Source: Legionella donaldsonii (GTDB lineage Bacteria > Pseudomonadota > Gammaproteobacteria > Legionellales > Legionellaceae). From it: a stretch of 64,000 nt of DNA. The notes under the pieces are model-generated. The model saw nothing but the letters and a program-made list of their open reading frames with translations, did no database searches and was not told the DNA's origin. This document shows, one piece after another, positions 9,420 through 18,124 of the stretch. The translations under genes were made by a program, and so were the position numbers. Positions within the stretch are counted from its first letter, which is position 1. Each line of letters begins with the position of its first letter. The stretch lies in NCBI RefSeq assembly GCF_900452385.1, contig NZ_UGOA01000001.1, forward strand, positions 481,501 to 545,500, read 5' to 3'.

Positions 9420-9456
9420 ATAATTACCTTATTTCTAATGAATCGATGGTCTATTA

Positions 9457-9489
9457 GTTTTATCAATCAATTATTAAGGAATTATTAAA
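9457..9489 (-). promoter_or_regulatory. PmrA-like tandem box and -10 for the 7836-9419 gene
   Basis: On the minus strand the site reads TTTAATAAT-TC-CTTAATAAT (9489 down to 9470). It fits the tandem pattern cTTAATatT-N2-cTTAATatT that I recall as published for PmrA at icm/dot and effector genes. Seven bases after the box is TAAAAC (9462-9457), usable as -10. The same seven-base spacing is seen at the second box in this window (38343). Located 50-70 bp upstream of the start codon. Confidence 0.7.
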
Positions 9490-9825
9490 AAATGAGCACA
9501 GTGAAGATAATTTTTCTACTTTTTTAAGATTTACTCGCGTCAGCGCATTATTATTGCCATTTTATTATCAAGTTCATGTCAGAAGTGCAAAAACCGAACA
9601 GGCCAAACAAAAAGATTGACTAAATTTTTAAATTTCTTTCAGAAGAAGGGGGATATGATCAGGTTGGCAATTGGATGCCAGCAGTTAGTAAACAATTTCA
9701 ACACTCATTGTGCAGTACCATCTCAGAGAAAACAGGGAACCCCTACCATGTGCCTAAGCGTACTGTAACAAGAAGAGGTATACATGGGGGGCTGTATCAC
9801 TATCCTTGTTACTATCTAGAATCTT
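9490..9825. other. Intergenic stretch without a supported gene
   Basis: Lies between the PmrA-like box and the end of the GAF-GGDEF gene. A 38-codon frame from the ATG at 9657 has a good AAGAAGGGGG site, but it shows no recognisable motif, so I do not call it. No hairpin with a T-run was seen. Confidence 0.4.
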
Positions 9826-10788
9826 CTATCTAGCTTTTCCTTGTTTATCCTCGTACATTGCTGTATCGGCCTCTTGAAGCATTTCGTCTATTGACTTATC
9901 AGTATCATATGAAAAATGAGCGACCCCAGTACTGTATTCAATATTGTAGGGTTTGTGCAAGGTAGTATTCGCATTTTTAATATTTGTCTTAAAACGTTTT
10001 AAAATAGTGTTAATTTCATTGTCATCGCAATCGACCAACATAGTGACAAATTCATCCCCGCCGAGTCGAGCTATCACATCACACTCTCGAAAAGACTCAA
10101 GCATGATTTGTGCAAACAGTGTTAACACAAAATCACCCTCATGATGTCCATATTTATCGTTGATTATTTTAAATTTGTTCAAATCAAATAATAAGAAAGC
10201 CATCGGCTTTTTATGTCTTCGGCAAATTTTCATGGTGTGGTCGGCCAATGTTAAAAATCCCCGCCTGTTAGAAATCATCGTCAACTCATCCAATGTGGCT
10301 AATTGTATCGATTTAATTTCTTGCTCTATCATCCCACCTAAATCCTTGAGCAGCTGCTGGTCCTCATCATTCATTTCTCGTGGATTAGAATCTATAAGAC
10401 ATAAAGTGCCTAAAACTATCCCTTGCCTAAGTTTCAAAGGATAGCCTGCATAAAAGCGTATATTTGGGTGATTTATTACTAAGGGGTTATCAATAAAACG
10501 GACATCTTCAAGCGTGTTTGGTATGATAAATAAGCCCTCTTGATTAATAGCATGACCACAAAAAGAAATTTCCCTAGACGTTTCAGAAGCATCGATTCCC
10601 TGCGCAGATTTAAACCACTGGCGATTTTCGTCGACTAAACTCACTAATGAAATCGAGACGCCAAACAATCTTTTAGCCATTCGTGTAACACGATCAAATC
10701 TTTCTTCGTGGGAGCTATCGAGAATTTGTAGTGCTCTTAAGGCATGTAAGCGCTCAGCTTCATTCTTTGGTAATTTAGGCTTTATCAT
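9826..10788 (-). CDS. GAF-GGDEF diguanylate cyclase (paralogue 1)
   Basis: 320 residues. GAF sensor domain at about 20-155 with the FCGHAI and LCLIDSNPR motifs, then a GGDEF domain from about 165 with the signature RLGGDEF intact near residue 243. Expected to make cyclic di-GMP from two GTP. There is no membrane segment, so it is cytosolic. No RxxD-type inhibitory site is obvious five residues before the signature. It is a close architectural paralogue of the gene at 18125-19090 (same DE..ERFDR(I/V)TR start and SNRRGFL linker). Start ATG has AAGGA upstream. An EAL-domain protein at 20.8 kb gives the window both synthesis and breakdown activities. Confidence 0.95.
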   Translation of the reverse strand: MIKPKLPKNEAERLHALRALQILDSSHEERFDRVTRMAKRLFGVSISLVSLVDENRQWFKSAQGIDASETSREISFCGHAINQEGLFIIPNTLEDVRFIDNPLVINHPNIRFYAGYPLKLRQGIVLGTLCLIDSNPREMNDEDQQLLKDLGGMIEQEIKSIQLATLDELTMISNRRGFLTLADHTMKICRRHKKPMAFLLFDLNKFKIINDKYGHHEGDFVLTLFAQIMLESFRECDVIARLGGDEFVTMLVDCDDNEINTILKRFKTNIKNANTTLHKPYNIEYSTGVAHFSYDTDKSIDEMLQEADTAMYEDKQGKAR

Positions 10789-11012
10789 TTAAATATCCTT
10801 ATATAAATGTCATATTTAAACGCCTATAGCAAAAACTTTAAATCAGCGGGGTAGTAACTGATGATTTATAGTGAAATCAGTTACAAATTTATTGTGCTTC
10901 TTTTATCCAAAACAATCAAATTAAGTATACTTAAAAACCTTCAATACAACAAATCACACATCTATACTAGGCATCGTTATATATGGATCCAGGACGGGAT
11001 GCAAAAAGTAAA
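10789..11012. other. AT-rich intergenic stretch
   Basis: Upstream region of the GAF-GGDEF gene; it runs into two repeat elements at 11013-11076 and 11231-11285 before the next gene ends at 11410. No coding frame with support. Confidence 0.4.
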
Positions 11013-11076
11013 CGTAGCCTGGGTGGAGGTCTGCAGGGTCGTAAACCGGGTTTCACTTTGTTTCACCCAGGCTACT
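11013..11076. repeat. GTAGCCTGGGTG palindromic element
   Basis: GTAGCCTGGGTG at 11013-11024 is repeated inverted as CACCCAGGCTAC at 11065-11076, with 40 bases between. This large inverted repeat in a gene-free stretch resembles a MITE or REP-type element; the terminal GTAGCC also begins the palindrome at 6256. Confidence 0.6.
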
Positions 11077-11230
11077 TGCTATCACCTTCCCAAGCGACTT
11101 ATTTAAAAATTGCTCATACTTTGGGAGGTTCTTATATATCGCTCGGGAAAATCCCTTAAATAAAGCCAGACTGAGTAAATACGGAATTCACGTTTAGAAA
11201 ATATCATGCAATGTATGAGTCATTGTGCAA

Positions 11231-11285
11231 ATGGGGGGAGGGCTTGAGTTTTGATTGTTGAATACAAGATTCAAGCCCTGACCCC
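11231..11285 (-). repeat. GGGCTTGA palindromic 3' element, copy 1
   Basis: Arms GGGCTTGA (11240-11247) and TCAAGCCC (11271-11278), extended outward by GGGG and CCCC. Read on the minus strand its loop is TTGTATTCAACAATCA, the same orientation-specific loop as other copies in this window. It lies about 125 bp after the stop of the minus-strand hydrolase-OsmC gene, so it is in the same sense as that gene. Confidence 0.75.
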
Positions 11286-11409
11286 GGGGTTGGTGTTTTT
11301 GGCAAAGACATATTCCTTTTGTTAAAGGAATATATTTATTTTACGATAACTGCAGTTATCACATTTACTCTATCTGCTTTTTGTTTAACGGTTTTTTCAT
11401 GCGTCATCC

Positions 11410-12621
11410 TTAGTATTCAATCTTTGTTTTTATGTTGATTTTTTGGCTTAATGTTTTATGTACTGGACAACGATCGGCAATCTGCTCGAGACGTTCTTTC
11501 TGTAAATTGGATAAGTTACCTTTAACAGTGACGGTGCGTTTAATTGTTTCCATATAACCTGTAGAGTCATCACACTCATCACAATCCTTTTGATGCAGGC
11601 GCGCATGGGAAAGCTCAACCTGGACAGAGTCCAATGGCCATTGGTTTTTATTGGCAACAAGACGAATGGTCATTGCTGTACAAGCACCCAGGGCAGCCAG
11701 AAGATGCTCATAAGGATCGGGACCGAGGTTTTGTCCACCGGCTTGTTCTGGTTCATCCGCTAACCACTGGTGATCGTCGCTGTAGACTCGTTGTGTAAAC
11801 ATGTGGTCCTTTTCCTCAACGACAACATGGCCCTCATCAACTGATTTAGACTGTTTTTCTTCCGCTGGCAAGTTAACAAGATATCGGCTTGCCCAGGCAG
11901 TGATTACTTTAGCAGCATACTGAGCGTCTTCTTGCCGACCCAATAAATGATCGGCTTTATCCAGACTAATAAAACTTTTAGGGTGAGCGGCTGCTTTATA
12001 GAGTTTTTCTGCCTCATCAATGGATACGATTTTATCAATGGGTGAATGCATAATCAGTAAGGCCTTACCTTTAGTGCTTTTAATCGTTTGCTGATATTGA
12101 TCAATATCCTCAAGAAACTGTTTTTTAATTGAAAACTGCTTTGGGCCCAGGTGGACTTTGGCACTGCCTTTGTTTTCTATTTCAGTCAAATCAGCAGAAA
12201 AATGTTCTTTGACATGGTGTGCCGTTGCGGGTGCGCCAATGGTCGCAACCGCCTGGACTTCTTTAATCTGTTTTGCAGCCAGCAAAACCGCAGCGCCACC
12301 CAGGCTATGACCTATAAGCATGACGGGTGCTTGATACTCATTCCGTAAAAAATCAGCCGCTGCAACTAAATCGTCTACATTAGACGAAAAGTTTGTTTCA
12401 GAAAAATTCCCTTCACTACGCCCAAGGCCAGTAAAATCAAAGCGCAATACGGCAAATCCATTTAGGGCCAGCTCTTTGGAGATGCTTCGTGCTGCTGCTA
12501 TGTCTTTCCCACAGGTAAAACAGTGTGCGAATAGCACATAGCCGAAGCATTCACTTACAGGTAGCTCAAGCTTACCTTCAAGTTTTATATTGTTACTGTA
12601 AAAATAAATAGTTTTTTGCAT
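11410..12621 (-). CDS. Alpha/beta hydrolase-OsmC fusion protein
   Basis: 403 residues. Residues about 1-255 form an alpha/beta hydrolase: oxyanion region FAHCFTCGKD, nucleophile elbow GHSLGG, acid in HSPIDKIV and His in KADHLLG. Residues about 270-403 are an OsmC/Ohr-like domain with HQWLADEP, GACTAMTIRLVA and DRCPVHKTL; the two cysteines in GACTA and DRCPVH match the peroxidatic and resolving positions of the family. Such fusions are known in proteobacteria; OsmC domains reduce organic hydroperoxides and the hydrolase part may release or detoxify ester substrates. Start ATG has a good AAGGAAA site. Confidence 0.94.
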   Translation of the reverse strand: MQKTIYFYSNNIKLEGKLELPVSECFGYVLFAHCFTCGKDIAAARSISKELALNGFAVLRFDFTGLGRSEGNFSETNFSSNVDDLVAAADFLRNEYQAPVMLIGHSLGGAAVLLAAKQIKEVQAVATIGAPATAHHVKEHFSADLTEIENKGSAKVHLGPKQFSIKKQFLEDIDQYQQTIKSTKGKALLIMHSPIDKIVSIDEAEKLYKAAAHPKSFISLDKADHLLGRQEDAQYAAKVITAWASRYLVNLPAEEKQSKSVDEGHVVVEEKDHMFTQRVYSDDHQWLADEPEQAGGQNLGPDPYEHLLAALGACTAMTIRLVANKNQWPLDSVQVELSHARLHQKDCDECDDSTGYMETIKRTVTVKGNLSNLQKERLEQIADRCPVHKTLSQKINIKTKIEY

Positions 12622-13259
12622 AGAATTTCCTTATTAAACTTATCTTCCCTGGAGTACTTTTCTGGCTCGATAGATTAATACAAATGCCTTCGTTTATGCT
12701 ACTTTGAGCATGTCGCATATTTCATCAAAAGACAATTGTTCAAAAGAGGTCATCGAGCTGTATTTCTGAGGATGAAAGCAAATTATAGGCTTTCACGAAT
12801 TGAAAGCATCATGAACGAATTAATAAACTATCACGGCTTATCAAGTTAGATACCGATGCTATCAACATTACGCGGATAGTTTTTCCCTTTTTTCTGTAAA
12901 AACGTAATTATTTTGCTCAAACTGAAATAATCTTTTGCAACGGACCGGGCTGTTTTATAAGATTAGGATTTAAACTTAGGCAAGAGTAACAGGTGACCTT
13001 TAAGTTAATTGCTTGATGGATGGTTCACCGATTGTTCTTCCCGCTTACGGCAGGAGAGCGTTAAGCTCAGCATGATTGGGTCTATTGACCGATGTGTTCA
13101 ATTACGAGATAATATGAATCTTTTATAACCAATCTGGTGTTTTAGTTTCTTTTTTGCCACCTAACGAAAGCCACACCTTTTAGAGCAATTTTGTTAAGAA
13201 AATGAAATACGTAATCAATGCAATAAGTATTTGCATTCTTAGCCATAAGTGGAGACATC
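12622..13259. other. 638-bp intergenic stretch, nothing recognised
   Basis: No frame with a plausible start, ribosome site and length in either strand, and no strong hairpin or repeat. It contains the upstream regions of the divergent hydrolase-OsmC gene and LRR gene. No PmrA-like site was seen. Confidence 0.5.
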
Positions 13260-14177
13260 ATGCAATTAAGTCCTGGCGGCCAAACCCTGATTAGAGTGAG
13301 TGAGAGTGATATTGTCGATGGTTCTTGTCAAATTCCTGCCGGTATTACAGCCATTGGTAGTGCAGCATTTTATGGGTGTGTCAACTTAAAAGCGCTAAGC
13401 CTTCCTGCTGGGATCACAGCAATTAATGCTGCAGCATTTCTTGACTGTATCCACTTAAAAACGATAACCCTTCCTGTTGGGGTCACAGCAATTGGTGCTA
13501 CAGCATTTGGGGGCTGTAGGAGTTTAGAAGTGATAACACTTCCTGCTGGGGTTACGGCCATTGGTGGTGCGGCATTTTCTGGGTGTGCCAACTTAAAAAT
13601 GCTAACACTTCCTGCTGGGGTCAGAAGCATTGGTGATAGTGCATTTCTTCGTTGCAACAGCTTAGCCTTAATTATCATCGCTAGCGATGATGAGACTGAG
13701 ATAGCGCGAATAACTCACTTACTACCTGAAGAATTAAGAAGCAAAGTTATCTCCAAGAGTTTATTGGATGAGATTACTCACTTTCAGGAGCGACAATTAG
13801 CCAGGCTTCTATCCACACCCCAAACCAATCGTCTTTATCGTTTCTTTCATGATAATAACCTGTTTATGTCTAAACTTGTGGAAAAAAATGAAGCTGGACA
13901 AGTAATAAAGAAAGCGTGTATTAAGTTGCCAGACGATATATTTTGGCATATCAATGAGCAGGCAGTTGGTGCTAATCCTTATTACCAACAGGCACACGTT
14001 GCTATTAAGCGTGAACCCCTGCCTAAAACAACACAGGCGTTTGAGCGCTATAAAGAGCGCCTGGACGAGCTAGTCATGCAGTACATTGTAAAAGCCATGG
14101 AACAGGCACAGCGTTTCATGCCTAAAACGCCTGGCGGCGCTAACGAAGAGGTTACTGTGTGCGCCCCCGCTGTTTGA
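13260..14177 (+). CDS. BspA-type leucine-rich repeat protein; effector candidate
   Basis: 305 residues without signal peptide. Residues 29-143 are five tandem 23-residue LRR_5 (BspA/Treponema-type) units of form (I/V)TAIGxxAFxGCxxLKxxxLPAG; the corresponding DNA is a diverged 69-bp tandem repeat. Residues about 150-305 form a helical C-terminal region (ERQLARLLSTPQTNRLYRFF) that I do not recognise. Lack of a secretion signal, LRR content and a unique tail fit a translocated Dot/Icm protein, but this is inference. Start ATG has GTGGAGA upstream. Confidence 0.88.
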   Translation: MQLSPGGQTLIRVSESDIVDGSCQIPAGITAIGSAAFYGCVNLKALSLPAGITAINAAAFLDCIHLKTITLPVGVTAIGATAFGGCRSLEVITLPAGVTAIGGAAFSGCANLKMLTLPAGVRSIGDSAFLRCNSLALIIIASDDETEIARITHLLPEELRSKVISKSLLDEITHFQERQLARLLSTPQTNRLYRFFHDNNLFMSKLVEKNEAGQVIKKACIKLPDDIFWHINEQAVGANPYYQQAHVAIKREPLPKTTQAFERYKERLDELVMQYIVKAMEQAQRFMPKTPGGANEEVTVCAPAV

Positions 14178-14597
14178 TTACGTTAGAAGGACTCGCGAAA
14201 AAGAGTAGCATTAGCCTAAATTGATGCTTTGAAGAGAGCAGGTTAATGCGCGGCGCTAGCAAACATAATAAGTCGATAATCAGACCTAATGATATAACCG
14301 TGTAGAACGTTAGATTAAGGCCATTAATGGCCTATAGGAGGCTGTCTGGGAAAAGGGTTATGATCTGTATTAAGCATAAGTAAGCTGTCAGCTTTATGGC
14401 CGTTAGCACACAGTTTCTCACTGATTTTTAGCAGTAAAATACTATGTTTGTTTTTAATAATAACAATTAAGAACTGTAGCATTGAAATAATAGTTGTTGC
14501 TGATCTAAGAATATTTGCAACGATAAAAAACAACCCCATCTATAATCCTCGCATCATTAGACCAGATGCGAGGAGCCTATTTAGTATTAACGGTAAT
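14178..14597. other. Intergenic stretch with a 9-bp stem hairpin
   Basis: Contains CCTCGCATC (14547-14555) and GATGCGAGG (14565-14573) with a nine-base loop, just past the stop of the PepSY gene, so it may end that transcript. A hydrophobic 71-codon frame (14324-14539, minus) lies here; it has a weak GAGG site, no recognisable family, and I give it only low weight. Confidence 0.45.
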
Positions 14598-14849
14598 TTA
14601 ATCGTTATCTTCTTTAGAAAGCTTACCGGTTGTTGCATCGATTTTTACCTCAAATTTCTTACCTTGAGCATCTCGGCCTTTAACTTCCCATTGACCATGT
14701 TCAAATTCAATTTTTCGGATATTTGTATATCCTGCTTTCTCAGCGGCCGAAAGCGCTTGTTGAATACTTACTTTGGGTTGAGATGAGCTTGCAAAAGCAG
14801 CGGAACATAAAAAAGCTATTGATGATAGAAAAATTGTTTTTATTTTCAT
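14598..14849 (-). CDS. Small periplasmic PepSY-domain protein
   Basis: 83 residues. A clear Sec signal peptide (positive start, SSIAFLCSAAFASS, cleavage near AFA-SS) is followed by one PepSY domain: ISIQQALSAAEKAGY-like helix (here VSIQQALSAAEKAGY), then WEVKGRDAQGKKFEVKID and TGKLSKED. PepSY proteins of this size occur in the periplasm and are often linked to metal or redox sensing. The neighbouring MFS gene is on the same strand about 80 bp upstream, but a joint transcript is only possible, not shown. Confidence 0.92.
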   Translation of the reverse strand: MKIKTIFLSSIAFLCSAAFASSSQPKVSIQQALSAAEKAGYTNIRKIEFEHGQWEVKGRDAQGKKFEVKIDATTGKLSKEDND

Positions 14850-14927
14850 ATTGGATCACGCAATCGTTGGGAATTTAAAAATTAACATTTAATCATTATT
14901 CTGTAAATAAAGGTGTTTAGATAAGGT

Positions 14928-16127
14928 TTATAAATAGTAGTTTAAATGAATACGACGAGCAGCAAGTCCAATAAGAGCAATAACACAAAAGCAAGCCCCC
15001 ATATAGAATGTAAAAGATGGGCTGGCGTATTCCCACAAAAATCCAGCTAGCATGCTGGCTACCAGCATCATTAACCCACTTGCTAAATTAAAAAATCCAT
15101 AGGCAGTACCACGTAAATCGATAGGTGAAACATCGGCTATCATCGCAGCCAATAAACCTTGAGTCATGCCCATGTGTATCCCCCAAAGAGAAGCACCTAC
15201 CATAACAGCTATCCACTGATTAATTGCAAGCAGTATATCGGCAACCATTAAGACCAATAGGCCTATTATTAACAGCCTGGAATGACTCATGTTATCAGCA
15301 AGTTTGCCGAATGGATAAGCAGAAACAGCATAAAAGAAACTCATGATAACCATTACAAACGGTGCTGCAGCAATTGACATCCCAACATTCATTGCACGTA
15401 ACACAAGAAACGCTTCACTAAAGCGGGCAAGGGTGAAAATTGCTCCAATTGCAACAAGCCACCAATAAGCCCTACCTAAACGAGATAAATTTTGACGCTG
15501 AAGCGGATTGATGCGCTTTTTATTCGGCTTCTGGATTTTTGGTTCAGTTACCCCAACAATAAGGAGTAAAACAGATAAAACTCCAGGAATGACTGCAATC
15601 CAGAATACTGCTCGGAAATGATTAGCAAAAAATACCATCAATCCGCCTGCTAATAAAGGACCCAGTACTGCACCTATTGTATCCAGTGATTGACGAAGCC
15701 CAAATGAACTGCCCCTTAGATGACAGGGTGCAATATCAGCAACCAGTGCATCACGAGGAGCACCTCTGATCCCTTTTCCTACTCTATCGAGTACTCGGGC
15801 ACATAAAACAACACCACTGGTCGGTGCTAAGGCAAACAATGGTTTTGATAAAGCACCCAATGCATAGCCAATAACAGCGAGCGCTTTTCTTTTACCTAAA
15901 TAATCACTCAATATACCTGAAAAAATTTTCACAATAAGTGCTGTGGATTCTCCTACCCCTTCAATGACACCAATTGTAAAGGTGCTTGCACCTAAGGTAG
16001 TTGTTAAAAATAATGGCAATAAGCTATGAATAATTTCTGATGAAATATCCATTAGCATGCTGACAAATCCTAAAATCCAGATGCTTATCGGAATCTGTGA
16101 TAAAACAGAATTTGATTTATTATTCAT
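14928..16127 (-). CDS. MFS transporter
   Basis: 399 residues with about 12 membrane helices. The cytoplasmic loop 2-3 motif is SGILSDYLGKRKAL, and the loop DRVGKGIRGAPRDALVAD marks a common MFS branch of proteobacterial exporters of unknown substrate. The second half contains the matching FGKLADNMSHSR loop. Start ATG at 16125-16127 has a poor ribosome site. The PepSY gene follows on the same strand. Confidence 0.93.
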   Translation of the reverse strand: MNNKSNSVLSQIPISIWILGFVSMLMDISSEIIHSLLPLFLTTTLGASTFTIGVIEGVGESTALIVKIFSGILSDYLGKRKALAVIGYALGALSKPLFALAPTSGVVLCARVLDRVGKGIRGAPRDALVADIAPCHLRGSSFGLRQSLDTIGAVLGPLLAGGLMVFFANHFRAVFWIAVIPGVLSVLLLIVGVTEPKIQKPNKKRINPLQRQNLSRLGRAYWWLVAIGAIFTLARFSEAFLVLRAMNVGMSIAAAPFVMVIMSFFYAVSAYPFGKLADNMSHSRLLIIGLLVLMVADILLAINQWIAVMVGASLWGIHMGMTQGLLAAMIADVSPIDLRGTAYGFFNLASGLMMLVASMLAGFLWEYASPSFTFYMGACFCVIALIGLAARRIHLNYYL

Positions 16128-16411
16128 GGTGAGTACATGGTTTCAGTTATTTATTTATAACACTCAGCGAAACAAAACGTCGATTTTTTTAGTCGAATCT
16201 CGATTTAAGCATGTAACAATCTATTAAAACTTAGCCCCCTTTGGATGTCAGCCACAACTCTATGATAGGAGGGAAGTTTCCCTTCATCGTTTATGCGCTC
16301 TCTCTTTTCTGCTATGGGTGTTGAGAAATTAGGTGGTGTTGCTTAATACGCTGCATTATATTTATAACGTTAACAGGGCTGTGACATTACCCAAAATATC
16401 TGGGAGATATT

Positions 16412-17206
16412 ATGGAAATTATTTTACCTGATCGAGTGAAGCTTCATTATGATCAAGCAGGTTCTGGCCATCCGACGTTTATTTTTGTACATGGTGGTGG
16501 TGCAGATACATCACATCTTGCGCCCCAATTTAATTTTTTTTCTGCTTATGGTACGGCTATCAATATAGATTTAAGAGGATATGGAAAAAGCGATAAACCA
16601 AGAAAATATGGGACTATTGAGCAATATGCCGAAGATATAGCACATCTTTGCCAGCATTTGGATATTAAAAACCCCATATTGATTGGCCATAGCATGGGTG
16701 GCATGGTCGCTGTAGAATTTGCAGCCAAATATCCATTGCTTCCTTTAGCTATTGTTTTAATCAGTTCTGGAGTATTGTTTCCTAAGGCAGCCTTGGACGA
16801 CGAAGAAAATGTTCTTCGAGGTCTTAAAAGCCCCACTTATCGTACCGCCATTCAAAAACTGATTGACCAAATTTGCCTACCGTCTGATCAGTTTAAATCT
16901 CATATAGAAGACACTTTTTTTGCAATTTCACAAGCTCAATGGATCTCACATTTTGAGACAATGTTTGCTTGGAATAAAATAGCCCCTAATCGTGTAAAAA
17001 CTTGTAAATTACCCATGTTATACATTGAAGATAGTGGTGGATGCTATAGTGATTTAACTCTTTTTTCAAAGCTTTGCCCTCAACTAATTATCGGCAAGGT
17101 TGTGGGTGCAGGCCACTTTCCGACCTTAGAGGTGCCCGACCAAGTGAATAGCATGATAGCGCATTTTGTAAAAATATATATTACGAACAGAGGTCTATTA
17201 AAATAG
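16412..17206 (+). CDS. Alpha/beta hydrolase
   Basis: 264 residues. HGGGADTSH oxyanion loop, DLRGYGKSDKP, nucleophile elbow GHSMGGMVA (Ser about 94), acid region LYIEDSGG, and catalytic His in GAGHFPTLEVPDQVN. The pattern fits small esterases or C-C bond hydrolases such as 3-oxoadipate enol-lactonase-like proteins; the substrate is unknown. No signal peptide. Start ATG has GGGAGA upstream. Confidence 0.92.
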   Translation: MEIILPDRVKLHYDQAGSGHPTFIFVHGGGADTSHLAPQFNFFSAYGTAINIDLRGYGKSDKPRKYGTIEQYAEDIAHLCQHLDIKNPILIGHSMGGMVAVEFAAKYPLLPLAIVLISSGVLFPKAALDDEENVLRGLKSPTYRTAIQKLIDQICLPSDQFKSHIEDTFFAISQAQWISHFETMFAWNKIAPNRVKTCKLPMLYIEDSGGCYSDLTLFSKLCPQLIIGKVVGAGHFPTLEVPDQVNSMIAHFVKIYITNRGLLK

Positions 17207-17258
17207 TTAGTCAATTAACAGGATATTGCCTCACGCTGTATACCACACTTGCCAATAA

Positions 17259-17402
17259 TTCACACAAAAGAGCAATATTTCCAGATTAGAAAGGGGGGCA
17301 ATAAACCCTGGTTGGAAAACGTTGCAAAATTATGCTCGCGCTTGTGGGTTTGAAAGTTCGGTAAAGGTTAACGATTTAAATTCAGAACGCCATAGAACAT
17401 AA
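17259..17402 (+). pseudogene. XRE-family repressor/antitoxin remnant
   Basis: The open frame 17259-17399 reads as the second half of a Cro/CI helix-turn-helix: KSNISRLERGAINPGWKTL followed by QNYARACGF and a short tail, ending at TAA 17400. The SNISRLERG and P.WKTLQ.YA.A.G pattern is characteristic of HigA/HipB-like XRE antitoxins. There is no start codon and the first HTH helices are missing (stop just upstream), so this is a 5'-truncated relic. No toxin partner is seen nearby. Confidence 0.65.
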
Positions 17403-17434
17403 ATGACAATTTCTGATTATTATGGAGCAACATT

Positions 17435-17989
17435 TCATTGAGGGTTAATGGATCTTCGCTGCCAAGCTTCTTTCGATAGCTCCCATACTTCGTGCTCTTT
17501 AAAGACAGGATCTACAACTTTAGCTGGTTTGATATATAACAATCGAGCTCCCATTTTATCTTTAATTCGATGAGATGGGCCATTACCTACGGCATTGGTG
17601 AAAACCATTTTTTCAAACCCCAGGACGTCAAAAGCGTAGTTTGTAATAGGAACTAACGCTTCTGTCATAATGCCTCGACCCCAAAATTTCTTGCCTAACC
17701 AAAATCCACGGTTATCTGGATTCGCTATGCGCCTCAGTTCAATAGCACCTATCAATTCGCCAGGTGATTTTTGGAGAAATATACCCCATAGCCATCTTTC
17801 TTTACCTAAATAAGGAATGATTTCTTGGTTTAAATAATCCCGAACACCTTCAGCAGGGTATGGCCATGGCACAGAGGCAGTTAAATATCTTATGACCTCA
17901 TAATCTATGAAATATTTTTCATAGTTTGGTAAATCCGCCTCAGTCATTTCACGAAGAATCAAGCGCTCAGTTTTAAACGTTGGGATCAT
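17435..17989 (-). CDS. GNAT acetyltransferase, RimJ/RimL-like
   Basis: 184 residues. TERLILREMTEADLPNY start, GAIELRRI, the acetyl-CoA loop region GFWLGKKFWGRGIMTEAL and the late VFTNAVGNGPSHRIKDKMG strand-helix are typical of the RimJ/RimL/YdaF branch, which acetylates protein N-termini or small amines. The start chosen is the ATG at 17987-17989 with GGAAAG upstream; a TTG four codons earlier overlaps that site. Confidence 0.93.
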   Translation of the reverse strand: MIPTFKTERLILREMTEADLPNYEKYFIDYEVIRYLTASVPWPYPAEGVRDYLNQEIIPYLGKERWLWGIFLQKSPGELIGAIELRRIANPDNRGFWLGKKFWGRGIMTEALVPITNYAFDVLGFEKMVFTNAVGNGPSHRIKDKMGARLLYIKPAKVVDPVFKEHEVWELSKEAWQRRSINPQ

Positions 17990-18124
17990 GTTACTTTCCA
18001 ATTAATGATGAGTATAAATAAGCGATAGAGTGTAGCTTGGAAATTTTTAAAACCTGACCAATTTATTCGATTTCGCGCTAAACGCCAAACAACCAAAAGG
18101 TCGCCAAGAGGAGCAATTGAATAT

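Noticed and set aside
9657-9773. 38-codon frame with a very good ribosome-site-like sequence
   Set aside because: No leader, hydrophobic or family pattern; AT-rich intergenic DNA often gives such frames. Would need transcription evidence.
14324-14539. 71-codon hydrophobic minus-strand frame
   Set aside because: Weak ribosome site, no family, no neighbour support. Could be a small membrane protein but not enough to call.
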